Positions 24,917 to 35,070 of a stretch of DNA of 64,000 nucleotides are shown piece after piece (within the stretch, counting starts at the first letter, position 1; every line of letters begins with the position of its first letter). Source of the DNA: JAVBOW01 sp031550125 (GTDB lineage: Bacteria; Bacteroidota; Bacteroidia; Bacteroidales; Rikenellaceae); NCBI GenBank assembly GCA_031550125.1, contig JAVBOW010000015.1:1-64000 (forward strand), given 5' to 3'. Below the pieces are notes generated by a model. The model was not told the DNA's origin. It searched no databases and worked only from the letters and a program-made list of their open reading frames with translations. Position numbers and translations under genes: made by a program.

Positions 24917-24947
24917 TTGGCGTTTCGGAAAAAATCGCATATATTTG
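24917..24947 (+). promoter_or_regulatory. Promoter of the DUF349 gene
   Basis: TTGG (24917-24920), 19 bases, TATATTTG (24940-24947); both boxes fit, ATG is 37 bases further on. Confidence 0.6.
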
Positions 24948-24983
24948 TAACTTATAGGGGTGTGAAACCCCGAAAAAATATCG

Positions 24984-27017
24984 ATGATGGAACCGAAGAA
25001 CCCCTCTCTCTCTGAAGATCAACTGCAGCAGGCCGTTGCGGAAGATGCTGCCGCCCAACTCCCCGCCGCAACCGAAGCAGACGCCGAGTCGTCCCGTAAG
25101 CGCACGCGCAAGAAAGTAGCCGAACCCGTGGCCGATGCCGGGGCGGACGTCGCGCCTGCCGAAACGGTCGAGGAAGCTGCGGCGCACGAAACCGTGGATT
25201 TCTCGGAGGAGGATGCCGCCCTTGCCGGCGACGCGCCCGAATTCGATCTCGGCGAGGAGCATGAGCACGAGAAGCAGGAGGCCGAAGAGGCCGAAGCAGG
25301 GGCTGATTCGCAGAACTTCGCGGGCAAGAGCAAGCGCGAATTGGTGGAGACGATGCAGCATCTGCTCGAGACCAAACCCGTGCAGAGCCTTCGCCGCGAC
25401 GCGGAAGCCATCAAGATAGCCTTTTACAAACTGCACCGCGCCGAGGTGGACCAACTGCGCCGCGCCTCCGTTGAGGCAGGAGGGGTTGCCGAGGATTTCG
25501 AAGCCCCGGCCGACGCCGACGAGAAGGGTCTGAAGGAGCTGTTCGCGGAATACCGCCGCCGCCGCGACGAATTCATAACCTCCATGGAGCATACCAAGGA
25601 GGAGAACCTCAAGATAAAGCTCAAAATAATAGAAGACCTCAAAGAGCTTATAGATAGCGGAGAAACTATAAATCACACCTTCAACGCCTTCCGCGACCTG
25701 CAGAGCCGCTGGCGCGAGACGGGTCCCGTCCCCCTTGCCAACAACAAGGATATCTGGGAAACGTACAACCTGCACGTCGAAAGGTTCTACAACTATATAA
25801 AGATCAATAAGGAACTGCGCGACCTCGACCTTAAACGCAACTACGAGGCCAAGACGGCCCTGGCCGAGCAGGCCGAGGCTTTGATCCTGGAGCCGTCGGT
25901 GGTTACGGCTTTCCATAAGCTGCAGAAACTGCACGATCAGTGGCGCGAGACCGGGCCTGTGGCCGCCGAATATAAAGAGACGCTGTGGACCCGCTTCCGC
26001 GAGGCGTCGGCGCGCATCAACAAGCAGCACCAGGAGCATTTCGAGGGCATAAAGGAGGAGCAAAAACGTAATCTCGACCTTAAGGCCGAACTGTGCACCA
26101 AAGCCGAAGAGCTGTCCGCCGGGCCTTTCACCTCGCGCAAGGAGTGGAATAAGGCGTCCGAAAAGCTGATAGAGATACAAAAAGTGTGGAAGACCATAGG
26201 TTTCGCTCCCAAAAAGGAGAATACCAGGATCTATGAGCGTTTCCGCAAAGCGTGCGACGAGCTTTTCTCGCAGAAGCGCAATTTTTACCAACAGCTCAAG
26301 AGCGAGATGGACATAAACCTGCAACTAAAGCAGGAGATATGCGACCAGGCCGAAGCGTTGGCCGCAAGCGAGGATTGGGCGCGTACGTCGGACGACCTGA
26401 TCGCGCTCCAGAAGCGCTGGAAAGAGATAGGCCCGGTGCCGCGCCGCCATTCGGACGCCGTATGGAAACGTTTCAGGGCCGCCTGCGACGCTTTCTTCAC
26501 GCGTAAATCGGAGCATTTCTCGTCCGTAGGCTCGGAGCATGAGAACAACCTCAAACAGAAGGAGGCCCTGCTGGCCGAAATAGAGGCTTTCGACATGCAG
26601 GCCCTGACGTTCGATGACATAAAGAATTTCCAGAGGCGCTGGAGCGAGATAGGTTTCGTACCCATCAAGCATAAGGAGTCGGTGCAGGCCCGTTATAAGA
26701 AGCTGATGGACGCCCTCTTCTCCGCCATACGCGGCAAGGAGGGAGAGAGGCGCATGGATCGTTTCCGCGACCACGTCTCCTCGCTACGGAGCGGCGGCGG
26801 CAAGAAGCTGCGCTCGGAGCGCGACCGCCTTTACAATAAAGTCAAACAGCTTGAGTCCGACATAGCCGTGCTTGAGAACAATATAGGATTCTTCTCCCGC
26901 TCCAAGAACGCCGAGGCCATGATCCATGAGGTGAACCTCAAGATACAAAAAGCCAAGGACGAGATGGCCGCCACGATCGAAAAGATAAACCTCATAGACA
27001 AAGAGAACAACGCTTAG
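24984..27017 (+). CDS. DUF349 repeat protein
   Basis: 677 residues. The first 110 residues are acidic and low-complexity (Ala/Glu/Asp-rich). Five DUF349 helical repeats follow, each with a W..tGPVP- or W..iGfvP-like turn (RWRETGPVPL, QWRETGPVAA, VWKTIGFAPK, RWKEIGPVPR, RWSEIGFVPI). The end is a coiled-coil (SERDRLYNKVKQLESDIAVLENN). It is cytoplasmic and soluble; the molecular role of this Bacteroidota family is not known to me. Divergent from the response regulator. Confidence 0.88.
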   Translation: MMEPKNPSLSEDQLQQAVAEDAAAQLPAATEADAESSRKRTRKKVAEPVADAGADVAPAETVEEAAAHETVDFSEEDAALAGDAPEFDLGEEHEHEKQEAEEAEAGADSQNFAGKSKRELVETMQHLLETKPVQSLRRDAEAIKIAFYKLHRAEVDQLRRASVEAGGVAEDFEAPADADEKGLKELFAEYRRRRDEFITSMEHTKEENLKIKLKIIEDLKELIDSGETINHTFNAFRDLQSRWRETGPVPLANNKDIWETYNLHVERFYNYIKINKELRDLDLKRNYEAKTALAEQAEALILEPSVVTAFHKLQKLHDQWRETGPVAAEYKETLWTRFREASARINKQHQEHFEGIKEEQKRNLDLKAELCTKAEELSAGPFTSRKEWNKASEKLIEIQKVWKTIGFAPKKENTRIYERFRKACDELFSQKRNFYQQLKSEMDINLQLKQEICDQAEALAASEDWARTSDDLIALQKRWKEIGPVPRRHSDAVWKRFRAACDAFFTRKSEHFSSVGSEHENNLKQKEALLAEIEAFDMQALTFDDIKNFQRRWSEIGFVPIKHKESVQARYKKLMDALFSAIRGKEGERRMDRFRDHVSSLRSGGGKKLRSERDRLYNKVKQLESDIAVLENNIGFFSRSKNAEAMIHEVNLKIQKAKDEMAATIEKINLIDKENNA

Positions 27018-27027
27018 GAAGGGACGG

Positions 27028-27064
27028 AAGCGTTGCGGCAGACGCATTGCCGCGACGCTTTCTC
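27028..27064 (+). terminator. Terminator after the DUF349 gene
   Basis: AAGCGT-T-GCGGCA pairs with TGCCGC-G-ACGCTT (27028-27060), one mismatch pair, followed by TCTCC. Confidence 0.55.
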
Positions 27065-27102
27065 CGTTTCAGGAACAATCATTTAACCATATCAAAACCA
27101 AT

Positions 27103-28731
27103 ATGCCAAGCAACACCAGCAAGCCCAAGTACATTTTCGTGACGGGGGGCGTGGCCTCCTCGTTGGGGAAGGGCATCATCTCCGCGTCGTTAGCCAAACT
27201 GCTCCAGGCCAGGGGTTATTCCGTTACGATACAGAAGATGGACCCTTACATCAACATCGATCCGGGAACGCTCAACCCATACGAACACGGAGAGTGCTAC
27301 GTGACGGAGGACGGAGGCGAGACGGACCTCGACCTGGGCCACTACGAGCGTTTCACCTCCATACCCACCACACGCGACAATAACGTTACTTCGGGCCGCA
27401 TCTATCGCAGCGTCATCGACAAGGAACGACGCGGCGAGTATCTGGGCAAGACGGTGCAAGTTATCCCGCACATAACCGACGAGATCAAACGCCGCATCAA
27501 GTTGCTTGGCAGTAAGAAACTTTACGACGTTATAATCACCGAGATAGGCGGAACGGTGGGCGACATTGAGTCGTTGCCGCACCTTGAGGCCGTGCGCCAG
27601 ATGCGCTACGAGATGGGGGCCGGCAACACCCTTATCGTACACCTTACGCTCATACCTTACATGGCCGCCTCGGGCGAACTGAAGACCAAACCCACCCAGC
27701 ACTCCGTAAAGACGATGCTCGAGAACGGTTTGCAGCCCGACGTGCTGGTGCTGCGTACCGAACACCGCTTGAACCAGGAAATAAAACGCAAAGTGGCGCT
27801 CTTCTGCAACGTAGACGCCAACGCCGTGGTGGAGTCGATAGACGTGCCTACCATATATGAAGTCCCGCTCAGGCTCCTCGATCAGGGTTTCGACACCGTG
27901 ACGCTCTCCAAACTCAACCTGCCGGCCGACCGCGAGCCGGACCTTAAGTTGTGGAAAGAGTTCGTAGATAAGGTCAAGCACCCCAAAACTACCGTCGACG
28001 TCGGTCTGGTGGGCAAATATACCGAACTTCCGGATGCCTACAAGTCGATAGTGGAGGCGTTCATACACGCCGGCGCGGCTAACGGGGCCAAAGTCAAGCT
28101 GCACTATATCAACGCCGAGAAGATCACCGCCGACAACGTCGCCGCGCAACTTGGGTCTATGTCGGGCATATTGGTGGCCCCGGGCTTCGGCCATCGCGGC
28201 ACCGAAGGCAAAATAGCGTCGGTGAAGTATGCGCGCGAGAATCATGTGCCTTTCCTCGGCATCTGCCTTGGCATGCAGTGCGCCGTGATAGAATTCGCGC
28301 GCAACGTGCTTGGAATGGCCGACGCCAACTCCACCGAGATAGAGAATACCACCCACCCCGTTATCGACCTTATGGAGGGCCAGAAGGGGGTGATGGAAAA
28401 GGGCGGCACCATGAGACTTGGCGCCTATCCGTGCAGGATAGAGAAAGGCACCAGATCCTACAAAGCCTATGGAAGGCAGGATATAAGCGAGCGCCACCGC
28501 CACCGTTATGAATTCAACAGCCAGTATGCCGAGGCTTTCGCCGCCGCGGGTATGAAGCCAGTGGGCGTGAATCCCGATTCGGGCCTGGTTGAGGTGGTCG
28601 AGGTTGAGAACCATCCCTGGTTCGTGGGCGTGCAGTACCATCCCGAATATAAAAGTACCGTCCGTGAGCCGCATCCGCTCTTCGTCGCTTTCGTGGCCGA
28701 AGCGCTTAAATTTAAAGATATGAAGAAATAA
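27103..28731 (+). CDS. pyrG: CTP synthase
   Basis: 542 residues. N-terminal synthase domain (KYIFVTGGVASSLGKGI P-loop, MDPYINIDPGTLNPYEHGECY, GGTVGDIESLP) converts UTP to CTP with ATP. The C-terminal glutamine amidotransferase domain has the nucleophile Cys388 in GICLGMQCAV and the His/Glu in VQYHPEYKS. Complete and of normal length. Its TAA overlaps the yidC ATG by one base (TAATG), so translation is likely coupled. Confidence 0.97.
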   Translation: MPSNTSKPKYIFVTGGVASSLGKGIISASLAKLLQARGYSVTIQKMDPYINIDPGTLNPYEHGECYVTEDGGETDLDLGHYERFTSIPTTRDNNVTSGRIYRSVIDKERRGEYLGKTVQVIPHITDEIKRRIKLLGSKKLYDVIITEIGGTVGDIESLPHLEAVRQMRYEMGAGNTLIVHLTLIPYMAASGELKTKPTQHSVKTMLENGLQPDVLVLRTEHRLNQEIKRKVALFCNVDANAVVESIDVPTIYEVPLRLLDQGFDTVTLSKLNLPADREPDLKLWKEFVDKVKHPKTTVDVGLVGKYTELPDAYKSIVEAFIHAGAANGAKVKLHYINAEKITADNVAAQLGSMSGILVAPGFGHRGTEGKIASVKYARENHVPFLGICLGMQCAVIEFARNVLGMADANSTEIENTTHPVIDLMEGQKGVMEKGGTMRLGAYPCRIEKGTRSYKAYGRQDISERHRHRYEFNSQYAEAFAAAGMKPVGVNPDSGLVEVVEVENHPWFVGVQYHPEYKSTVREPHPLFVAFVAEALKFKDMKK

Positions 28732-30644
28732 TGGATAAAAATACAATCTCGGGCCTGCTTATCATAGGGGCCATCCTGTTCGGCTTTTCGTGGTGGACGG
28801 GCAAGCAGCAAAAAGAGGTTATGCGGCAGAAGGCCGCAGCCGACTCCGTATGGATGGCCGAACATCCGGCCCCGGAAGCCGACAGCGTCTATGCGGCGCA
28901 GCAAGGACAGGAAGCGGTATCGTCAGCCAAAGCCGATTCTGTGGTGGCCGGACACATGGGCCAGGCGCTCTTTTCGGCAATGAAGGGCGAGGAGAGGTTC
29001 TATACGCTCGAAAACGACAAGGTTAAGATAACGGTGTCGAACCTCGGGGGCCGTCTGGCCGCCGCCGAGGTCAAAGGCTATACGACCTATGGAGGCGAGC
29101 CGCTGACGCTCTTTACTGCCGACGACTCCAAATTCGACGCGCGCTTCTTCATCCGCAACCGTTACGGCGACGTGCAGGTTAACACGGCCTCTTACTATTT
29201 CGCCACCGAAGCGCCCGCGACGGCCGTGGCGACAGAAGCGCCCGGCAATATAACCATGCGCCTGGCGGTGGATTCCGCCTCGTGGGTGGAGTATGTCTAC
29301 ACGCTCGACAAAGACGCCTATACGGTGGATTTCAGTATGGTATTCCACGGCATGGAAGGCGTGCTGTCCAACCAGAGCGATATGACCGTCGAATGGGGTA
29401 ACACCGGCCGCCAGCAGGAAAAAGGCTGGAGCAACGAGAACACCTATGCCGACCTTACCTATATGTTCCCGGGTACTACGGACATGGAGAAACTGGGCCT
29501 GTCGAAGGAATCGAAATCGGAGCAGGTGGTGCATAAGGTCAAATGGGTGGCTTTCAAACAGCAATTTTTCTCGTCGATCCTTGTGGCCGACGACGCTTTC
29601 GCCTCGGCGGACCTTAAATACGATACCTACGCTCCGGAAAGCGGCAAGATAAAGAAATACAACGCCGTGCTGACCGTACCCATGGACCAGAAACAGGAAA
29701 GCTACGGTTTTAGCTTCTACTTGGGTCCCAATAAATTCTCGGTACTTAAAAAATACGGACTCGGCTTCGAAAAACTCGTGCCGCTGGGGTGGGGGATCTT
29801 CGGTTGGATCAACCGCTTTATCGTCATTCCCGTATTCGACTTCCTGAGCAAATATATTGGCAGTTTCGGCATAATAATATTGTTGCTGACGATCTTCATA
29901 AAGATCATCATCTCGCCGCTTACGTATAAATCCTATCTCTCGTCGGCCAAGATGCGCCTGCTGAAGCCCGAGCTGGACGAGATAGCCGCAAAATATCCCA
30001 AGTCGGACGAGATGGCCAAGAAGCAGCAGGCCACGATGGATCTTTACAAACGGGCCGGGGTGAGTCCCATGGGCGGATGTCTGCCCATGCTGATACAATT
30101 CCCCATACTTATCGCCATGTTCCGCTTCTTTCCCGCGGCGATAGAACTCAGGGGCGAAAGTTTCCTGTGGGCCGACGACCTTTCGTCCTACGACAGTATC
30201 CTCTCGTTGCCTTTCAATATACCGGCCTATGGCAGCCACGTGAGCCTTTTCGCCCTGCTGATGGCCCTGTCGCTCTATTTCTACACCCGGATGAACAGCG
30301 CCCAGATGTCCGCGGCCGGGCCTCAGATGGCCGGCATGAAATTCATGTCGCTCTACCTTATGCCGGTGATGATGCTTTTCTGGTTCAACAGCTACGCCAG
30401 CGGCCTTAGCTATTACTACCTGCTTTCGAACCTTATAAGCATGGGGCAGACATACCTTTTCCGCTACGCGGTGGACGACGGTAAGCTCCATCGGCAGATG
30501 AAGGAGAATGCCAAAAAGCCGCGCAAGAAGAGCAAGTGGTCCGAGCGTTACGAGCAACTGCTCAAAGAACAGCAACGCCAGCAGAAGGCTGCGGTAGCCG
30601 AGCGTGCGGGCAAAGCTGCGCCGGCCAAGTCCAGGAAGAAATAA
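28731..30644 (+). CDS. yidC: Membrane protein insertase YidC
   Basis: 637 residues. N-terminal membrane anchor (8-22), a large periplasmic domain (about 60-350), then the 60KD_IMP insertase core with helices from about 375: KIIISPLTYKSYLSSAKMRLLKPEL, GVSPMGGCLPMLIQFPI. The tail is Lys/Arg-rich, as expected for ribosome contact. It inserts and folds inner-membrane proteins with or without Sec. Follows pyrG with a one-base overlap; terminator behind. Confidence 0.96.
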   Translation: MDKNTISGLLIIGAILFGFSWWTGKQQKEVMRQKAAADSVWMAEHPAPEADSVYAAQQGQEAVSSAKADSVVAGHMGQALFSAMKGEERFYTLENDKVKITVSNLGGRLAAAEVKGYTTYGGEPLTLFTADDSKFDARFFIRNRYGDVQVNTASYYFATEAPATAVATEAPGNITMRLAVDSASWVEYVYTLDKDAYTVDFSMVFHGMEGVLSNQSDMTVEWGNTGRQQEKGWSNENTYADLTYMFPGTTDMEKLGLSKESKSEQVVHKVKWVAFKQQFFSSILVADDAFASADLKYDTYAPESGKIKKYNAVLTVPMDQKQESYGFSFYLGPNKFSVLKKYGLGFEKLVPLGWGIFGWINRFIVIPVFDFLSKYIGSFGIIILLLTIFIKIIISPLTYKSYLSSAKMRLLKPELDEIAAKYPKSDEMAKKQQATMDLYKRAGVSPMGGCLPMLIQFPILIAMFRFFPAAIELRGESFLWADDLSSYDSILSLPFNIPAYGSHVSLFALLMALSLYFYTRMNSAQMSAAGPQMAGMKFMSLYLMPVMMLFWFNSYASGLSYYYLLSNLISMGQTYLFRYAVDDGKLHRQMKENAKKPRKKSKWSERYEQLLKEQQRQQKAAVAERAGKAAPAKSRKK

Positions 30645-30656
30645 CAGGTTACCGCC

Positions 30657-30690
30657 GCGCCCTCGCCAGACGTCCGGCGAGGGCGCTGTT
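30657..30690 (+). terminator. Terminator after yidC
   Basis: 11-bp perfect stem GCGCCCTCGCC/GGCGAGGGCGC (30657-30686) with an 8-base loop, then TGTTTTCG. Confidence 0.75.
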
Positions 30691-30727
30691 TTCGTATATA
30701 TAACCGCAGTTCCGTCAAACCGACGTT

Positions 30728-31582
30728 ATGGAGATAGTTGTAAACGCCGCAACCTGTATTCGTTGCGGCCATTGCGCCGATGCGTGTCCGTCGAGGATAT
30801 TCACGCAGGCGCGGGCAAATGAAGAGATAAGGCTTGAAAACACCGAAAGCTGCATCGTCTGCGGCCATTGTGCGGCGGTGTGTCCTGTCGGCGCGGTGGA
30901 ACATCCCGATTTTACCGAAGGCAAGGTCCATCCGGTGGATTACGGGCGTATGCCGTCGCCGGAGCAGGTTATGACTCTGATAAATGCGCGGCGCTCGAAT
31001 CGGGCGTTTTCCGGCCGGCCCATCCCCGAGGCAAGCCTGACGGCCATAGTGGAGGCCGCCCACCGCGCCCCTACGGCCAGCAATATGCAACAGGTGTCGT
31101 TCACGCTGGTCGCCTCGCCGGACGGGCTGAAAGCCGTAAGCGCGTTTACGATAGGGGTGTTCGCGGGGGTGAAGAAGTTGCTGTCCAACCCGCTGCTGCG
31201 TCCTGTCCTCAAACCGCTCATGCCAGGCCTTTACCGTATGATACCAGCTTTCGAACGCCTGCAGGCGTGTTGGAACCAAGGCGACGACCTCATCCTGCGG
31301 CGCGCCACGGCCGTCCTGCTGATCCACACGCCGTCGAAAAGCCGTTTCGGCGCGGAGGACGCCAATCTGGCCTATCAGAACGCCTCGCTGATGGCCGAAG
31401 CACTGGGCGTGGCCCATTTCTATACAGGTTTCGTCCTGGCGGCCACAAGGCAGAAGAAAGGCAAACTGGAAAGCGAGTTGGGAATAGAAGGAACCATAAG
31501 GGCCGGGATGGCTATGGCCATGCCAAAGTTCCGCTATCCTAATTATATAGATAAGAAAGACGCTAAGATAAACGCTATATAA
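30728..31582 (+). CDS. Ferredoxin-nitroreductase fusion protein
   Basis: 284 residues. N-terminal 2[4Fe-4S] ferredoxin domain with Cys at 10, 13, 16, 20 and 42, 45, 48, 52. From about 75 comes a nitroreductase-family FMN domain (INARRSNRAFSGRPIP, AAHRAPTASNMQQ, ANLAYQNASLMAEALGV). The fusion lets reduced ferredoxin-type clusters feed the flavin, as in many anaerobe oxidoreductases. Substrate unknown. Convergent with secA. Confidence 0.88.
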   Translation: MEIVVNAATCIRCGHCADACPSRIFTQARANEEIRLENTESCIVCGHCAAVCPVGAVEHPDFTEGKVHPVDYGRMPSPEQVMTLINARRSNRAFSGRPIPEASLTAIVEAAHRAPTASNMQQVSFTLVASPDGLKAVSAFTIGVFAGVKKLLSNPLLRPVLKPLMPGLYRMIPAFERLQACWNQGDDLILRRATAVLLIHTPSKSRFGAEDANLAYQNASLMAEALGVAHFYTGFVLAATRQKKGKLESELGIEGTIRAGMAMAMPKFRYPNYIDKKDAKINAI

Positions 31583-31648
31583 AGGCACCCCGTATCGAAC
31601 GCGAAGGCCGCCCGAGAGGGCGGCCTTCGCGGTCGATACGGAGTGCCT
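31583..31648. terminator. Large bidirectional terminator
   Basis: Inner stem CGAAGGCCGCCC/GGGCGGCCTTCG (31602-31629) around a GAGA loop, with outer stems CGTATCGA/TCGATACG and AGGCAC/GTGCCT. It separates two convergent genes. Confidence 0.8.
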
Positions 31649-31664
31649 GTGCGAATATGGTTAA

Positions 31665-31730
31665 TCTGGACCGGTATCGATTATTTGCCGGCCGCGCATA
31701 TCGCGCGCCGATTTTCACTTTTCCTTGCTT
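31665..31730 (+). repeat. Intergenic repeat family, divergent head module
   Basis: CGATTATTTGCCGGCCGCGC, ATATCGCGC, TTTTCACTTTTCC align with the family head. The centre is instead a different hairpin, CCTTGCTT/AAGCAAGG. Between convergent genes. Confidence 0.6.
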
Positions 31731-31776
31731 TGGATGAGCGAAGCAAGGAAGCGGTTGCGCCATATTTCGGAACGGC

Positions 31777-34700
31777 CTATCTGCCGTGGCATTGTTTATA
31801 TTTCTTCCCGCTTCCGCACGGACAGAGGTCGTTGCGCCCCACCTTCTTCTCGACATGCACGGGCGATGGCCTGCCGTGATCCGCCGCTCCGGCCTGGCGC
31901 GCAGCCTCCATGCGGGAGGCCTGCAGACGGTTGACGTCCACCTTGGGCCGTTCAGCCTGACGCTGCTGCATCCTCTCCTCCTGATTCTCGCGTACGGGGA
32001 TATAACCTTTTTCGAGTATGGAGAGCGATTCGCGGTTGATCTGCTCGAGCATCTTGCTGAATAGCTGGAACGACTCGAATTTATAGATCAACAGGGGATC
32101 CTTTTGCTCGTACGAGGCGTTCTGCACGCTCTGGCGCAGCTCGTCCATCTCGCGCAGGTGTTCCCTCCACGCGTCGTCTATGGTGGTGAGCATAACTATT
32201 TTAGTGAACACCTTGTATATTTCGGCGCATCCGTTGTCGTAGGCTTTCTTGAGCGGTACTTGCACGTTGAACCCTTTCAGACCGTCGGTGACGGGTACGA
32301 AGATGTTCTCGAACTTGTTGTCGCCGCTCATGTTGCTCTGGTAGACGTTGGAAATCACCGGCATGGCTGTAGTCGCCGTCGCCAGGGCGCGGCGCCTGTA
32401 GGCCTCGTAGAGGTCTTTGGCTATGGCGGCGGCCAGCTCGGTTTTGTTTATGCCTGCGAATTGCTCTTCCGTCACTGAGGGCTGCACGGCTACCTGGCGG
32501 ATCATCTCGAGCGAGAATTCCTCGTAGTCGGCGTCGGCGTAGGCCTCGGCGAACGTTTCGGCGAAGTCCATCATGACGTTGTTGAGGTCTATCTCCACCC
32601 TCTCGCCCGACAGGGCGTGACGGCGGCGGGTGTAAACCACCTCGCGCTGGACGTTCATCACGTCGTCGTAGTCGAGCAGGCGTTTACGGATGCCGAAGTT
32701 GTTCTCTTCCACCTTTTTCTGCGCCCTTTCTATAGCCCTCGACATCATGCCCGCCTGTATCACCTCGCCCTCTTTGAGTCCCATGCGGTCCATCAGGCCG
32801 GCTATCCGCTCGGTGCCGAAGAGGCGCATAAGGTCGTCTTCCAGCGAGACGAAGAATTGCGACGATCCCGGGTCGCCCTGACGTCCGGCGCGGCCTCGCA
32901 GCTGGCGGTCGACGCGGCGCGACTCGTGGCGCTCGGTACCTATGATGGCCAAACCGCCGGCCTGCTTCACCTCGTCGGTGAGCTTGATGTCGGTACCCCG
33001 CCCGGCCATGTTGGTGGCTATGGTTACCTGCCCGGCGCGACCGGCTTCGAGTACTACCTGCGCCTCCCTTTGGTGCTGTTTGGCGTTGAGTACGTTATGC
33101 GTTATGCCGCGCAGTTTGAGCATGCGGCTCAGAAGTTCCGATATCTCCACCGAGGTGGTACCCACCAGCACGGGACGACCTGCGTCCACGAGGCGTGCTA
33201 TCTCTTCTATTACGGCGTTGTACTTTTCGCGTTTGGTTTTGTATATCAGGTCGTCGCGGTCGTCGCGTATTACGGGGCGGTTGGTGGGTATCACCACCAC
33301 GTCGAGTTTGTAGATGCTCCAGAATTCGCTGGCTTCCGTCTCGGCCGTACCCGTCATACCTCCCAGCTTGTGGTACATGCGGAAATAATTCTGCAGTGTG
33401 ACGGTGGCGAAGGTTTGCGTGGCGGCCTCCACTTTCACCCTCTCTTTGGCTTCTATTGCCTGGTGCAGGCCGTCGGAGTAGCGCCGTCCGTCGAGTATAC
33501 GTCCGGTTTGCTCGTCCACTATCTTTACTTTGTTGTCCATGACCACGTATTCCACGTCTTTCTCGAACATGTTGTAAGCCTTCAGCAGTTGATTGACGGT
33601 GTGGACGCGCTCGGTCTTCACCGAGTAGTCGTTTATGGCCTCGTCCTTTTTAGCCACTTTCTCCTCGGGCGACAGGCCGCTCTTCTCAAGTTCGGCCATT
33701 ATGTTGCCCATGTCGGGCAGCACGAAGAACCGCTCCTCGCCGAATGTACGCGAGAGCCATTCGTGGCCTTTGTCCTGAAGCTCGACGGAATTCATCTTTT
33801 CGTCAATGACAAAGAAGAGTTCGTCCGTTATTTCGGGCATGCGGCGGTTGTTGTCCTGCATATAGACGTTCTCCGTCTTCTGCATGAGGGCCTTCATCCC
33901 CTGTTCGGAGAGGAATTTGATAAGCGGTTTGTATTTGGGCAGGCCTTTGTGTGCGCGGTAGAGCAGCACTCCCCCCTCTTCGGTCTTGCCTTCGCCTATA
34001 AGGCGGCGGGCGTCGGCCAGAAGCTGCGTGACCAGGTTACGCTGCAGGTTGTAGAGTTGCTCCACCGGGGGGCGGTACTCTTCGAACATCTGGTCTTCGC
34101 CTTTCGGCACGGGGCCGGATATGATGAGCGGCGTACGGGCGTCGTCTATAAGCACCGAGTCCACCTCGTCCACTATGGCGAAATGGTGCTTGCGCTGCAC
34201 CAGGTCTTCCATGTCTATGGACATGTTGTCGCGCAGGTCGTCGAATCCGTATTCGTTGTTCGTGCCGAAGGTTATGTCGGCCATGTAGGCTTTGCGGCGG
34301 GCGGCCGAATTGGGCTGGTGTTTGTCTATGCAATCCACCGACAGGCCGTGGAACTGGTACATCGGTCCCATCCACTCGCTGTCGCGTCTGGCCAGGTAGT
34401 CGTTCACCGTGACCATGTGTACGCCTTTGCCTGCCAACGCGTTGAGGAATACGGGCAGGGTGGCCACGAGGGTCTTGCCCTCGCCGGTGGCCATCTCGGC
34501 TATGCGGCCCTTGTGCAGCACTACGCCGCCGAAGAGCTGGCAGTCGTAGTGGATCATGTCCCAGGTGACCGTATTGCCTCCGGCAAGCCACGAGTTCTTA
34601 TACACGGCTTTGTCGCCCTCTATGGTTACGAAGTCCTTCTCTGCGGCCATGTCGCGGTCGAAGTCGTTGGCTGTCACCTCCACCGTGGCGTTTTGGGTGA

Positions 34701-35070
34701 AGCGGCGCGCGGTGTCTTTCATTATTGAGAAAGCCTCGGGTAGTATTTCGTCCAGCTTCTCCTCTATCTTCTCGTCTATGCGCTTCACTGTGGCGTCTAT
34801 CTCCTTCGATATGGCCTCTTTCTTTTCGAGCGACACGCCGTCGGCCTCCAGTTGGGCTTTCAGTTCGACGATATGCTCCTCGTCGCCGGCGATATAGTCG
34901 GCGATGGCCTTTTTCAGGGCCGTGCTGCGCGCCCTCAGCCCGTCGTTGTCGAGGGCTTCTATTTCGGGATAGACAGCCTTTATGCGTTGTACGTAAGGTT
35001 CTATCTCTTTGCGGTCTTTATCGGCTTTGGAGCCGAAAAAAAGTTTAATAACACTTGACAGTATGTCCAT
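31777..35070 (-). CDS. secA: Protein translocase ATPase SecA
   Basis: 1,097 residues from ATG 35070. Walker A EMATGEGKT (192-200), DEVD box (FAIVDEVDSVLIDDARTPLI), cross-linking domain, second nucleotide fold (GTTSVEISELLSR, ATNMAGRGTDIKL, GRAGRQGDPGSS), helical scaffold, and a C-terminal zinc-binding SEC-C motif CPCGSGKKYKQCHGR. It drives protein export through SecYEG. It is about 200 residues longer than E. coli SecA, as usual in Bacteroidota. Last gene of a minus-strand run; DUF2851 overlaps its start by 26 bases. Confidence 0.97.
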   Translation of the reverse strand: MDILSSVIKLFFGSKADKDRKEIEPYVQRIKAVYPEIEALDNDGLRARSTALKKAIADYIAGDEEHIVELKAQLEADGVSLEKKEAISKEIDATVKRIDEKIEEKLDEILPEAFSIMKDTARRFTQNATVEVTANDFDRDMAAEKDFVTIEGDKAVYKNSWLAGGNTVTWDMIHYDCQLFGGVVLHKGRIAEMATGEGKTLVATLPVFLNALAGKGVHMVTVNDYLARRDSEWMGPMYQFHGLSVDCIDKHQPNSAARRKAYMADITFGTNNEYGFDDLRDNMSIDMEDLVQRKHHFAIVDEVDSVLIDDARTPLIISGPVPKGEDQMFEEYRPPVEQLYNLQRNLVTQLLADARRLIGEGKTEEGGVLLYRAHKGLPKYKPLIKFLSEQGMKALMQKTENVYMQDNNRRMPEITDELFFVIDEKMNSVELQDKGHEWLSRTFGEERFFVLPDMGNIMAELEKSGLSPEEKVAKKDEAINDYSVKTERVHTVNQLLKAYNMFEKDVEYVVMDNKVKIVDEQTGRILDGRRYSDGLHQAIEAKERVKVEAATQTFATVTLQNYFRMYHKLGGMTGTAETEASEFWSIYKLDVVVIPTNRPVIRDDRDDLIYKTKREKYNAVIEEIARLVDAGRPVLVGTTSVEISELLSRMLKLRGITHNVLNAKQHQREAQVVLEAGRAGQVTIATNMAGRGTDIKLTDEVKQAGGLAIIGTERHESRRVDRQLRGRAGRQGDPGSSQFFVSLEDDLMRLFGTERIAGLMDRMGLKEGEVIQAGMMSRAIERAQKKVEENNFGIRKRLLDYDDVMNVQREVVYTRRRHALSGERVEIDLNNVMMDFAETFAEAYADADYEEFSLEMIRQVAVQPSVTEEQFAGINKTELAAAIAKDLYEAYRRRALATATTAMPVISNVYQSNMSGDNKFENIFVPVTDGLKGFNVQVPLKKAYDNGCAEIYKVFTKIVMLTTIDDAWREHLREMDELRQSVQNASYEQKDPLLIYKFESFQLFSKMLEQINRESLSILEKGYIPVRENQEERMQQRQAERPKVDVNRLQASRMEAARQAGAADHGRPSPVHVEKKVGRNDLCPCGSGKKYKQCHGR

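Noticed and set aside
32617..34728. 703-codon plus-strand open frame
   Set aside because: Antisense of secA; composition is His/Val-rich as expected for a shadow frame.
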